DNA from: Dactylosporangium sp040689395
Lineage (GTDB): Bacteria > Actinomycetota > Actinomycetes > Mycobacteriales > Micromonosporaceae
Length of the DNA stretch: 64,000 nucleotides
Assembly: GCF_040689395.1 (NCBI RefSeq)
Contig: NZ_JBFAZX010000002.1
Span: 124,001 to 188,000 of the forward strand
Reading direction: 5' to 3'
Made by a program: the position numbers and the translations under genes. Each line of letters starts with the position of its first letter. The first letter of the stretch is position 1. Positions 8,007 through 16,375 of this stretch are shown one piece after another. The notes under the pieces are model-generated. The model made no database searches, was not told the DNA's origin, and was given only the letters and a program-made list of their open reading frames with translations.

Positions 8007-8780
8007 ATGAGCCCGAGAACGACACAAGAGTCGGAATCCTCGGAGTCCACTGCGGCACCGACGATTCAGACGGTGCAGCGTGCGGCCATTGTTCTGAGCT
8101 CCTTCACCGTCAGCAAGCCGTATCTGAGCCTGAATGAGATCACCAGCCAGCTGGGCGCGAGCAAGGCGACGGCGCACCGCTACACCAAGGCCCTGCGGGC
8201 GGCCAATCTCCTGCGCTACGACGAGCGCACCGCGCTGTACTCGCTCGGACCGCAGGTATTGACGCTCGCCGGGGCGGCTCGCGCCGGGCTGCCGATCGTC
8301 GACGCGGCCGAGCCGTACATGGACCAGCTGGTGAAGACGGTCGACGAAACCGTCGTGCTCAGCGTGTGGGATGGCGAAACGGCGACGGTCGTACGCTCGG
8401 CCGACAACACCGACCACATCATACGGATCGGTGTCCGATCCGGTGCGCGGCTCGATCTGACGAATTCCGCCCAAGGCCGGGTGTTCTGCACCTTCCTGCC
8501 TCGGGATCAGGTGCCCGGCCTGAGCAAGCACCTGCGTCGTTCCCCGGGGCTGGAGCAGGAGCTCGAGGCCATCCGCAAGCACGGGCTGTCGCTGAACTCG
8601 CCGGACATCAATGGCGTGCGGACCATCGCCGCGCCGATCTTCGAAGGTTCGTCGATCGTCGCCGCGATGGCCATCGTGGGCACGACGGTGAGCGTCTCGA
8701 CCGACATCGACTCCCCTCAGGCACAGGCGCTGCTCGAGACGACCCGCGCCCTGTCCCAGCGGCTCGGCAACCCCGAATAA
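8007..8780 (+). CDS. IclR-family transcriptional regulator
   Basis: A 257-residue DNA-binding regulator. An N-terminal winged helix-turn-helix is seen at about 20-85 (S-L-N-E-I-T-S-Q-L-G-A-S-K-A-T-A-H-R-Y). An effector-binding IclR C-terminal domain follows, with G-A-R-L-D-L-T-N-S-A-Q-G-R and A-A-P-I-F near residue 212. The ATG follows GAGGA. It is the only specific regulator in the 1-32 kb catabolic island, so it is the best candidate to bind the 19-bp palindromes at the island's promoters; its own promoter lacks a good copy. IclR proteins commonly control aromatic catabolism in response to a pathway metabolite. Confidence 0.9.
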   Translation: MSPRTTQESESSESTAAPTIQTVQRAAIVLSSFTVSKPYLSLNEITSQLGASKATAHRYTKALRAANLLRYDERTALYSLGPQVLTLAGAARAGLPIVDAAEPYMDQLVKTVDETVVLSVWDGETATVVRSADNTDHIIRIGVRSGARLDLTNSAQGRVFCTFLPRDQVPGLSKHLRRSPGLEQELEAIRKHGLSLNSPDINGVRTIAAPIFEGSSIVAAMAIVGTTVSVSTDIDSPQAQALLETTRALSQRLGNPE

Positions 8781-8916
8781 CCTTTCTCGACCAACTCGGA
8801 CCAATACTGGTCCAATGCTGCTCCGAGGGCTCGGTGGCGTGCGATGAACACGCGATTGAGCGAGGACGTGCGGGGGCCGGAGCATGCCCTGCCCGGTCCC
8901 ACGGCTAGCAACGCCT

Positions 8917-9192
8917 GCCCAAGTCAAGACCGGGCGCATCCCCGACCTCACCGTTCCCAACATGCAGGAACCTGGGCGGCCGACGCCGACCCTCTTCGGC
9001 GCTTACGGAGAGTGGATGCACACACCGCCGCCGTCGTGGGACGAAGTGGCCTGGCTGGGCAAGGAGTGGGGCGGGCGCTCCGGCATCGACTCCGCGCTCA
9101 TGAGCCTGTGCCTCGCTTCCGTTCACGACCTGACACCCGATGACGTTCTCACGCCCGACGGCTTCGCCGCCGTCCTCGGAGGAGCCCGATGA
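8917..9192 (+). pseudogene. Internally deleted remnant of an mftD-like gene
   Basis: The frame is open from an ATG at 8884, but similarity starts near 8917. The encoded K-T-G-R-I-P-D-L-T-V-P-N, F-G-A-Y-G-E-W-M and T-P-P-P-S-W-D-E-V match MftD (37548-38741) around residues 200-240. The next part, G-I-D-S-A-L-M-S-L and V-H-D-L-T-P-D-D, matches MftD from about residue 355. About 107 codons are missing in frame, including the S-N-H-G-G-N active-site/FMN region, and so is the N-terminal half. The TGA overlaps the korA start (ATGA). The product cannot be an active FMN enzyme; translation may survive only as a leader coupled to korA. Confidence 0.8.
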
Positions 9193-11048
9193 CTTCGACG
9201 CTAAAGCCCACCCAGCAGCTTGACCGCGTGGTCATCCGCATCGCCGGCGACTCCGGCGACGGGATGCAGCTCACCGGAGACCGCTTCACCCAGGAGACGG
9301 CGGTCTTCGGCAACGACCTGTCGACGTTGCCGAACTTCCCGGCGGAGATCCGCGCGCCGCAGGGGACCCTGGCCGGCGTCTCGTCGTTCCAGCTGCACTT
9401 CGCCGACCACGACATCCTCACCCCGGGCGACCGGCCGGACGTCCTCGTCGCGATGAACCCCGCGGCGCTCAAGGCCAACCTGGGTGACGTGCCGAAGGGC
9501 GGCACGCTGATCATCGATGCCCACGACTTCACCCAGCGAGCGCTGGCCCGCATCGGTTGGGCGTCGAACCCCCTTGAGGACGGCACGCTGGACGGCTACA
9601 CCGTGCACTCGGTCGACTTCACCCAGCTGACCCTGGACGCCCTCGCCGGCAGCGAACTGTCCCGCAAGGACGCGGGCCGGTCGAAGAACATGTTCGCCCT
9701 GGGGCTGCTGTCGTGGATGTACTCCCGCCCCACGGAGGGAACGCTGAACTTCATCCGGCAGAAGTTCGCGAGCAGGCCGGCGATCGCCGAGGCGAACATC
9801 ACCGCGTTCAAGGCGGGGTGGAACTACGGCGAGACGACCGAGACGTTCGCCGTCGCCTACGAGATCAAGCCCGCGACGCTGCCGGCCGGCACGTACCGCA
9901 ACATCTCCGGCAACCTGGCGCTGTCCTACGGCCTGATCGCCGCGGCGCGCCGGGCCGGGTTGCCGATGTACCTGGGCGCCTACCCGATCACGCCGGCGTC
10001 GGACATCCTGCACGAACTGAGCAAGCACAAGCGGTTCGGCATCCGCACCTTCCAGGCCGAGGACGAGATCGCCGGCATCGGCGCGGCGCTCGGCGCCTCC
10101 TTCGGCGGGGCGCTGGCGGTCACCACCTCGTCCGGGCCGGGCATCGCCCTCAAGGCCGAGACCATCGGCCTGGCAGTGTCGCTGGAGCTGCCGCTGGTGG
10201 TCGTCGACGTGCAGCGCGGCGGCCCGTCCACCGGCCTGCCGACCAAGACCGAGCAGTCGGACCTGCTGCAGGCGATGTACGGCCGCAACGGTGAGGCGCC
10301 GGTGCCGGTCGTGGCCGCCCAGTCCCCGGGAGACTGCTTCTACGCCGCGCTCGAGGCGGCACGGATCGCGCTGACCTACCGCACCCCGGTGTTCCTGCTC
10401 ACCGACGGTTACCTCGCCAACGGCTCCGAACCGTGGCAGGTGCCCACGCTGGCGGACCTGCCGGACCTGACCGTCGAGTTCGCCACCGAGCCCAACGGTC
10501 CGGACGGCACGTTCCTGCCGTACCTGCGCGACCCGCAGACGCTGGCCCGGCCGTGGGCGGTGCCCGGCACCCCGGGGCTCGAGCACCGGGTCGGTGGCAT
10601 CGAGAAGGCGGACAAGACCGGCAACATCAGCTACGACCCGGACAACCACGACTTCATGGTCCGGACCCGGCAGGCGAAGGTCGACGCGGTCGCGGCCTCC
10701 CTGCCGCCGCTGGTCGTCGACGACCCGACCGGCGACGCCCAGGTGCTGGTGCTCGGGTGGGGCTCCACCTACGGCCCGATCGGCGCGGCCTGCCGGCAGG
10801 TCCGCGCGAGCGGCCTGCCGGTCGCGCAGCTCCACCTGCGCCACCTCAACCCGTTCCCGGCCGACCTCGGCGCGATCCTGGCCCGCTACGACAAGGTCGT
10901 GATCCCCGAGATGAACCTGGGCCAGCTCGCCACCCTCATCCGTGCGCGCTTCCTCGTCGACGCGATCAGCGTCACCCAGATCCGTGGCCTGCCGTTCAAG
11001 GCCGACGAACTCGCCGACACGTTCCAGAAAGTGATCTCGAATGGCTGA
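9189..11048 (+). CDS. korA: 2-oxoacid:ferredoxin oxidoreductase, alpha subunit
   Basis: A 619-residue subunit of a KorAB-type 2-oxoacid (2-oxoglutarate class) oxidoreductase, which decarboxylates a 2-oxoacid to acyl-CoA and reduces ferredoxin. It begins with a fused gamma-type domain (about 10-195; I-A-G-D-S-G-D-G-M-Q near the start) and continues with the pyruvate:ferredoxin oxidoreductase N-terminal domain (A-Y-P-I-T-P-A-S, then Q-A-E-D-E-I-A). The start overlaps the stop of the mftD remnant, and the end overlaps korB by 8 bp. Actinobacteria often use KorAB as an alternative to 2-oxoglutarate dehydrogenase. Here a pathway-specific 2-oxoacid is also possible. Confidence 0.93.
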   Translation: MTSTLKPTQQLDRVVIRIAGDSGDGMQLTGDRFTQETAVFGNDLSTLPNFPAEIRAPQGTLAGVSSFQLHFADHDILTPGDRPDVLVAMNPAALKANLGDVPKGGTLIIDAHDFTQRALARIGWASNPLEDGTLDGYTVHSVDFTQLTLDALAGSELSRKDAGRSKNMFALGLLSWMYSRPTEGTLNFIRQKFASRPAIAEANITAFKAGWNYGETTETFAVAYEIKPATLPAGTYRNISGNLALSYGLIAAARRAGLPMYLGAYPITPASDILHELSKHKRFGIRTFQAEDEIAGIGAALGASFGGALAVTTSSGPGIALKAETIGLAVSLELPLVVVDVQRGGPSTGLPTKTEQSDLLQAMYGRNGEAPVPVVAAQSPGDCFYAALEAARIALTYRTPVFLLTDGYLANGSEPWQVPTLADLPDLTVEFATEPNGPDGTFLPYLRDPQTLARPWAVPGTPGLEHRVGGIEKADKTGNISYDPDNHDFMVRTRQAKVDAVAASLPPLVVDDPTGDAQVLVLGWGSTYGPIGAACRQVRASGLPVAQLHLRHLNPFPADLGAILARYDKVVIPEMNLGQLATLIRARFLVDAISVTQIRGLPFKADELADTFQKVISNG

Positions 11049-12090
11049 CACAGCCCACGGCCCGCGCCCGAGTGGCCCTTCGCTGGGTCTGAAGCCGAAG
11101 GACTTCAAGACCGACCAGGAGGTCCGCTGGTGCCCCGGCTGCGGTGACTACGCGATCCTCGCGGCCGTGCAGGGCTTCATGCCGGAGCTCGGCATCCCGC
11201 GCGAGGACATCGTGTTCGTGTCCGGCATCGGCTGCTCCAGCCGGTTCCCGTACTACATGAACACCTACGGCATGCACTCCATCCATGGGCGCGCTCCGGC
11301 GATCGCCACGGGCCTGTCCACGTCCCGCACCGACCTGTCGGTGTGGGTCGTCACCGGTGACGGCGACGCGCTATCGATCGGCGGCAACCACCTCATCCAC
11401 GCGCTGCGCCGCAACGTCAACCTCAAGATCCTGCTGTTCAACAACCGGATCTACGGGCTGACCAAGGGGCAGTACTCCCCCACCAGCGAGATCGGCAAGA
11501 TCACCAAGTCGACGCCGATGGGGTCGCTGGACAACCCGTTCAACCCCGTCTCCGTCGCCCTCGGCGCGGAGGCCACGTTCGTCGCGCGCACCCTCGACAG
11601 CGACCGCAAGCACCTGCAGTCGGTGCTGCGCGCCGCCGCCGAGCACTCCGGCACGGCGCTGGTCGAGATCTACCAGAACTGCAACATCTTCAACGACGGC
11701 GCGTTCGACCTGCTCAAGGACGCCGAGACCCGCGACGACTGGACCATCCGCCTCGAGCACGGGCAACCGCTGCGCTTCGGCAAGGACGGCGAGAAGGCCG
11801 TGGTCTGGGGCGAGCACGGCACGCTCGCGATCGAGCACGACGTCGCCGCCGACGATCCACGGGTCGTCGTGCACGACGCCCACGCCGACAACCCCTCGTT
11901 CGCCTTCGCCCTGTCCCGGCTGTCGCTCGACTCCCGCTACACCCCGATGGGCGTGTTCCGCTCCGTCGAGCGCCCCACCTACGACCAGGCCATGGCCGCC
12001 CAGATGGAGGCCGCGGCGGCGAAGGCGCCCGGCGACGACGACGCGCTGCAGAAGCTGCTGCTCGGCAGCGACACCTGGGCCATCGCCTGA
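11041..12090 (+). CDS. korB: 2-oxoacid:ferredoxin oxidoreductase, beta subunit
   Basis: ThDP- and Fe-S-binding partner of KorA, 349 residues. W-C-P-G-C-G-D near residue 31, G-I-G-C-S-S and a later N-C-N-I-F supply the cysteines for the [4Fe-4S] cluster. The ThDP/Mg motif is G-D-G-D-A-L-S-I-G-G with downstream L-F-N-N. It starts inside the last codons of korA. A strong terminator stands directly downstream, so korAB ends the transcription unit that may include the mftD remnant. The 7Fe ferredoxin at 6363 is the nearest electron acceptor. Confidence 0.94.
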   Translation: MADTAHGPRPSGPSLGLKPKDFKTDQEVRWCPGCGDYAILAAVQGFMPELGIPREDIVFVSGIGCSSRFPYYMNTYGMHSIHGRAPAIATGLSTSRTDLSVWVVTGDGDALSIGGNHLIHALRRNVNLKILLFNNRIYGLTKGQYSPTSEIGKITKSTPMGSLDNPFNPVSVALGAEATFVARTLDSDRKHLQSVLRAAAEHSGTALVEIYQNCNIFNDGAFDLLKDAETRDDWTIRLEHGQPLRFGKDGEKAVVWGEHGTLAIEHDVAADDPRVVVHDAHADNPSFAFALSRLSLDSRYTPMGVFRSVERPTYDQAMAAQMEAAAAKAPGDDDALQKLLLGSDTWAIA

Positions 12091-12104
12091 CCGTCCGCAC
12101 AACG

Positions 12105-12152
12105 TCGAGCGCTGCCGACCGGTTCGCCGGTCGGCAGCGCTCGAGCTTTTTA
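12105..12152 (+). terminator. Rho-independent terminator after korB
   Basis: A perfect 18-bp stem (12105-12122 with 12127-12144) closes on a TTCG tetraloop and is followed by a short T run at 12147-12151. It is the strongest terminator in the window and sits 15 bp after the korB stop. It also faces the cupin gene, which comes from the opposite direction. Confidence 0.9.
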
Positions 12153-12200
12153 TGCGTTTGGCTCCGCGCACATGTGCGAGGTTCCGTGCCGCGGATCGGG

Positions 12201-12593
12201 TCAGTCGCGCTCGCGCAGGACCTCGTCCAGCTCCAGCTTGGCGAGCAGATCCGCCCGCGGCGGAACGAAGAAGTCGATGTTCACGCAGGGACCCTCGGTG
12301 GGCTCCACGTAGTGCTCGGCGCCGCGCGGCACGAGCAGGAACGACCCGGCCCGCATGTCGTTCGCCACGCCGTCGACGTAGTAGTTGCACCGGCCGGACT
12401 CGATGTAGACGAGCTGGTCGAAGTCGGCGTGTGAGTGGGGGTTGACCTCCATGCCCACCTCCAGCTCGTGGTGCCCGATCAGCACCTCGTCGGTGGCGAA
12501 GATGCGCCGCCGCACGCCGGGCCGGATCTCCCGCTGGGGTATGTCGGCCCAGTTGATCACCTTGCCGAACAGGGCGGGATTCAGTGGCGACAT
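12201..12593 (-). CDS. Small cupin-domain protein
   Basis: A single-domain cupin of 130 residues. The metal-binding first motif is recognisable as N-P-H-S-H-A-D-F-D-Q-L-V-Y-I-E-S-G, and the second motif as P-R-G-A-E-H-Y-V-E-P. Cupins bind a metal and act as small dioxygenases, isomerases or regulatory domains; no specific function can be assigned. It lies just downstream of the P450 gene in the same direction (96-bp gap), so it may take part in the same pathway or be co-transcribed. A GAGGAAG ribosome site precedes the ATG. Confidence 0.82.
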   Translation of the reverse strand: MSPLNPALFGKVINWADIPQREIRPGVRRRIFATDEVLIGHHELEVGMEVNPHSHADFDQLVYIESGRCNYYVDGVANDMRAGSFLLVPRGAEHYVEPTEGPCVNIDFFVPPRADLLAKLELDEVLRERD

Positions 12594-12689
12594 CGGGCTT
12601 CCTCCTCGATGAGCTCGGCGGCCCCTGGCCGCCCATGATGACGTTGCCGGCCGCGTCGGGCGACGGCGGTTGCCGTCGCCCGCATGGCG

Positions 12690-14915
12690 TCAGAGGTCGA
12701 GGACCAGCCGCTGTGACTGGGCGCGGCTGATGCAGATCATCATCGTCGCGCCGGCCTCGCGCTCGTCCTTCGTCAGCACCTCGTCCCGGTGATCGGGCGT
12801 GCCGGCCAGCACGCGGGTCTCGCAGGATCCGCAGAAGCCCTTCTCGCAGTCGTAGGCGAGTCCGGGCACCGCACCGCGCACGACGTCGATCAGCCGTTTG
12901 TCGACGGGGACGTCGAGCACGACGCCCGACCTGGCCAGCTCCACCTGGAACGGCGTGTTGTCCTCGGTGGAGGCGATCCTCGCCTCCTGTTCGTCGCTGG
13001 CGGCGAACCGCTCGACGTGCAGCTGATCCCGCACGCCGAGTTCGTCGCACAGTTGCTGCACCGCGGTGATCATCGCGCTAGGGCCGCAGCAGTAGATCGC
13101 TGTCCCCGGCGCGCATTCCTGGATCGCCGTACGGAAGTCGGGAAGCCCGTGCTGGTCCTGGGCGACGAGGGCACGCTGGGCCTCGGGCAGGGTCTCCAGC
13201 TCCGCGCGGAACGCCATGGAACTGTGCGTCCGGCCTCCGTAGACGAGCTTCAGGTTCTTGCCACGGTGCGTCAGCGAGCGCGTCATGGCGAGGATCGGGG
13301 TGATACCGATGCCCCCGGCGAGCAGGAGGTAGTCCTCGGCCTCGACGAGCGGGAAGTGGTTGCGCGGTCCGCGGACCGTCAGCGTCCGCCCCGGTGTCGC
13401 GATCTCGTGGAACTCGGCCGATCCGCCTCGGCCCGCCTCCTCGTGCAGCACCGCGATCTCGTAGGTCTGCCGGTCCGCGGGGGTGCCACACAGCGAGTAC
13501 TGCCGTAGCCGCCCGGACGGCAACCTGATCTCAAGGTGCGCGCCGGGCTGCCAGGCGGGCAGGTCGGCGCCGTCGACTGACCGCATCGCCACCTTGATCA
13601 CGCGATCGGCCACGCTCTGCACGGCCTCGAGCACCACGTCGAACGTCCCCGCCTGACGTGGCGCGGCGGACGTGACCGTGGCGGCTGCGGCACCGGCGCG
13701 CGATCCCGGGGTGAACTCCGCCGGGATGACGTCCCAGCCCATGTGGTTGCCGCGCGACGGGTAGCCGACGAGCTCGTCGCGGTTCACGCGGTAGTCGGGG
13801 ATCCGGGTGAGGATCTGGTAGATCATCTCCTGGAACATCGCGCGCGCGAGGTGCGCGCCCGGGCACCGGTGCGTGCCGGTACCGAACGCCAGATGCCTGC
13901 TGGCGTCCCGATCGAGCTGGACCTGCTCCGGGTTGGTGAACACCGCCGGGTCGTGGTTCGCGGCGAACCACGGCACCAGGATCCGCTCGCCGGCCTTGAT
14001 CGGGCAGCCGCCGAGCTCCGTGTCCGCGGTGACCGTGCGGGCCATCGCCGTCACCGGACCGTACCGGCGCAGAAACTCGTCCGTCCCGTCGATCAGCAGG
14101 TCGGGAGCGTCGATGAGCTGCTGGCGCATGTCCCGGTGCTCATCGAGGTGAACGAGCACCGAGCCGGTCAGCGAGGTCGTCGTGTCGACCCCGCCGGAGA
14201 CCGCGATGCCGATCACGGAGAGCAGTTCGGCATCGGTGAACTCGGACCCGTCCGCCTTGCGCTGCGCGACCAGCACGCTGATGGCGTCGTCCTGCGGGTT
14301 CGCGCGGCGCTCGGTGATGAGCTCGGCGATGCGCTGCTCCATGTAGATGACGCCCTCGATCGCCTTCGCCGCTCGCTCGCTGCCCGGCTCCGACGTGAAC
14401 ACATCGTGGATCGGGCGGCCGATGCGCACCCAGTCCTCTTCCGGGAATCCGAGCCAGTCGAGCGTGACGGCACTGGGCAGCGGATTCGTCAGCTCACGGA
14501 CGAGGTCGGCGCTACCCTTCTCGATGAACCCGTCCACGATGCGCGTCGCGTGCCGGGCGATCATCGGCCGAAGCTCGTCCACCGCGGCGGGCGACAGGAT
14601 CAGGTCGAGGAGGCGGCGATACTCCAGCGTGTCCGGCGGGTCCATCTCAAGCGGATACTGGAGGTGCTCGCCGAACGGACCGCTCGGGATCACGATCGCG
14701 GTTCCGCTGAGATTGCCCGCCGCGCGGGTCGACGAGAACAGCGCGTCGTTTCGGGCTACCTGGAAGACGTCGGCGTATCGGGCGAGGTAGACGTAACCCG
14801 ACTCATGGGCCGTGGATCTGCCGACGGGGCACTTCTGACGAAAATCCGCGTAGTAACCAACGATGTCATCGCGACATTCGGGTGAGTGGTGATCGAACAT
14901 CTCATCTGCTGGCAT
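12690..14915 (-). CDS. Self-sufficient cytochrome P450 fused to a phthalate-dioxygenase-type reductase
   Basis: A 741-residue monooxygenase of the CYP116B (class VII) layout. The P450 domain covers about 1-390, with the oxygen-activating G-V-D-T-T-T and the haem-binding F-G-T-G-T-H-R-C-P-G (Cys351). Then come an FMN/NADH reductase, about 420-640 (R-Q-Y-S-L near 473, G-G-I-G-I-T-P near 533), and a C-terminal plant-type [2Fe-2S] domain with C-E-K-G-F-C-G-S-C near 688-696 and a last cysteine near 728. It should hydroxylate or dealkylate its substrate without separate redox partners. It is transcribed away from the alcohol dehydrogenase at 15134, sharing a promoter region with tandem operators. 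The substrate is unknown. Confidence 0.94.
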   Translation of the reverse strand: MPADEMFDHHSPECRDDIVGYYADFRQKCPVGRSTAHESGYVYLARYADVFQVARNDALFSSTRAAGNLSGTAIVIPSGPFGEHLQYPLEMDPPDTLEYRRLLDLILSPAAVDELRPMIARHATRIVDGFIEKGSADLVRELTNPLPSAVTLDWLGFPEEDWVRIGRPIHDVFTSEPGSERAAKAIEGVIYMEQRIAELITERRANPQDDAISVLVAQRKADGSEFTDAELLSVIGIAVSGGVDTTTSLTGSVLVHLDEHRDMRQQLIDAPDLLIDGTDEFLRRYGPVTAMARTVTADTELGGCPIKAGERILVPWFAANHDPAVFTNPEQVQLDRDASRHLAFGTGTHRCPGAHLARAMFQEMIYQILTRIPDYRVNRDELVGYPSRGNHMGWDVIPAEFTPGSRAGAAAATVTSAAPRQAGTFDVVLEAVQSVADRVIKVAMRSVDGADLPAWQPGAHLEIRLPSGRLRQYSLCGTPADRQTYEIAVLHEEAGRGGSAEFHEIATPGRTLTVRGPRNHFPLVEAEDYLLLAGGIGITPILAMTRSLTHRGKNLKLVYGGRTHSSMAFRAELETLPEAQRALVAQDQHGLPDFRTAIQECAPGTAIYCCGPSAMITAVQQLCDELGVRDQLHVERFAASDEQEARIASTEDNTPFQVELARSGVVLDVPVDKRLIDVVRGAVPGLAYDCEKGFCGSCETRVLAGTPDHRDEVLTKDEREAGATMMICISRAQSQRLVLDL

Positions 14916-14970
14916 GACCTGTCCTTGGTGTGCATGGCCGCCATTTCAAACCGCGGGAGCAACGTAACAG

Positions 14971-15009
14971 CGTCTCACTTGACGAGTCAACGTCTCGCAT
15001 TGCGAAGCG
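14971..15009. promoter_or_regulatory. Tandem 19-bp palindromes between the P450 and alcohol dehydrogenase genes
   Basis: Two copies start 20 bp apart. CGTCTCACT-T-GACGAGTCA is at 14971-14989. CGTCTCGCA-T-TGCGAAGCG is at 14991-15009 and is the best copy in the window: the left half is perfect and the right half matches 7 of 9. They lie 56 bp upstream of the P450 start and about 125 bp upstream of the dehydrogenase start, so they could control both genes. Confidence 0.65.
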
Positions 15010-15133
15010 CGGGATGCTGGCTTAGTGTCTGTTCGGCACCCCCTGCGCGGCACGGCCACAGGGCCGCTCGCGGTGACCACCGACCATCCGGCTGACGTCA
15101 GCGACGGAACCGGCGACGAGGATAGGGCTACCA

Positions 15134-16243
15134 ATGCGAACCAAAGGCGCAATCATACGCAATGCACCCGGCCCTTACGAGGTGGTCGACCTCGAGGTCG
15201 AGGATCCGCGTGAGGGAGAGATCCAGGTCAGGATGGTTGCGGCGGGCTTGTGCCACTCCGATGACCACGTCGCCGTCGGCGACTCCCCCGTCGCCATCTA
15301 CCCCTTTGCCGTTGGCCACGAGGGAGCCGGCATCGTCACCAAGGTCGGCCCCGGCACGACCGGTCTGAGCGAGGGCGACCACGTCGTGCTGTCCTTCCTC
15401 CCCGCGTGCGGACGCTGCCGGTGGTGCTCCTCGGGCATGCAGAACCTGTGCGACGACGGCGCGCTGGTGTGGATGCCACCTGTCACTCCGCGCCTGCGCA
15501 TGGCCGACTCGGGCGCGCCGGTCGGACAGATGTGCGGTGTCTCCACGTTCGTCGAGACGACGACCGTCTCCGCGCGCTCCGCGGTCAAGGTCCCGAAGGA
15601 CATTCCGCTCGACAAGGCGTGCCTGGTCGGTTGCGGCGTGGCCACCGGCTGGGGTGCCGCGGTCAACTCCGCACAGGTTCGTCCCGGCCACGTCGTCATC
15701 GTGATGGGGATCGGCGGCATCGGGATCAACGCCGTCCAGGGAGCCGTCCACGCGGGAGCGACGACGGTCATCGCGGTCGACCCGGTCGAGTTCAAGCGCG
15801 AGCAGGCGAAGCGGTTCGGCGCCACGCACGCTTTCGCGACCATGGACGAGGCCACCGAGCTCGCCCGGCAGTTCAGCAACGGTCAGGGTGCGGACTCGGC
15901 CATCGTGACGGTGGGCGTCGTGCGCTCCGAGCACGTCGGCCAAGCCTTCTCCGCCATCCGTAAGGGCGGCACGGCCGTGGTCACGGGCCTCGGCAACAAC
16001 GCCGACACCGGGATTCCCGTCAACCTCGCCGAGCTCACCCTGTATCAGAAGCGGCTGCAGGGCTCGCTGTTCGGCGAGTGCAACCCGGCGTGGGACATCC
16101 TGAACCTGCTCAACATGTACCGGGCCGGTTCGCTTCGCCTCGACGAGATCATCACCAGGACGTACCGGCTCGACGAGATCGGTCAGGGCTACAAGGACAT
16201 GCACGCCGGCGTCAACCTTCGCGGCGTCATCCTGTTCGACTAG
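15134..16243 (+). CDS. NDMA-dependent (mycofactocin-type) zinc alcohol dehydrogenase
   Basis: Zinc-dependent medium-chain dehydrogenase of 369 residues. The catalytic zinc ligands are Cys40, His62 and Cys167, with four structural-zinc cysteines at 92, 95, 98 and 106; the G-I-G-G-I-G motif (192-197) binds NAD. Overall it matches the NDMA-dependent alcohol dehydrogenase family that holds NAD tightly and passes electrons to mycofactocin, or to nitrosodimethylaniline in vitro. The mycofactocin locus 16 kb away supports that. It would oxidise an alcohol formed in the island, for example by the divergent P450, to an aldehyde for the dehydrogenase at 21656. Confidence 0.88.
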   Translation: MRTKGAIIRNAPGPYEVVDLEVEDPREGEIQVRMVAAGLCHSDDHVAVGDSPVAIYPFAVGHEGAGIVTKVGPGTTGLSEGDHVVLSFLPACGRCRWCSSGMQNLCDDGALVWMPPVTPRLRMADSGAPVGQMCGVSTFVETTTVSARSAVKVPKDIPLDKACLVGCGVATGWGAAVNSAQVRPGHVVIVMGIGGIGINAVQGAVHAGATTVIAVDPVEFKREQAKRFGATHAFATMDEATELARQFSNGQGADSAIVTVGVVRSEHVGQAFSAIRKGGTAVVTGLGNNADTGIPVNLAELTLYQKRLQGSLFGECNPAWDILNLLNMYRAGSLRLDEIITRTYRLDEIGQGYKDMHAGVNLRGVILFD

Positions 16244-16264
16244 GCCCCGGGAGATCGCAGCGCC

Positions 16265-16299
16265 CGCGCCGGCAGCCCATGTGGCTGCCGGCGCGTTTT
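16265..16299 (+). terminator. Rho-independent terminator after the alcohol dehydrogenase
   Basis: A perfect 13-bp GC-rich stem (16265-16277 with 16283-16295), a 5-base loop and TTTT at 16296-16299 lie 22 bp after the stop codon. Confidence 0.88.
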
Positions 16300-16319
16300 C
16301 GACCCACCGATGCCATGCC

Positions 16320-16365
16320 GAAGCGAGCGGGAGGCGACCCGATGGTCAAGCCTCCCGCTCGCTTC
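16320..16365. terminator. Inverted repeat at the 3' end of the leftward transporter operon
   Basis: A perfect 15-bp inverted repeat (16320-16334 and 16351-16365) with a 16-base loop lies 11 bp beyond the stop of the permease gene at 16376. There is no T run on either side, so it may be a factor-dependent terminator or an mRNA-stabilising hairpin between the two convergent genes. Confidence 0.55.
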
Positions 16366-16375
16366 TCGTTGCTCG

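Noticed and set aside
9201..11108. A 635-codon open frame antisense to korA
   Set aside because: korA on the other strand has full family motifs and overlaps korB. The antisense frame is rich in Arg, Gly and Asp without recognisable domains, as expected for a shadow frame in high-GC DNA.
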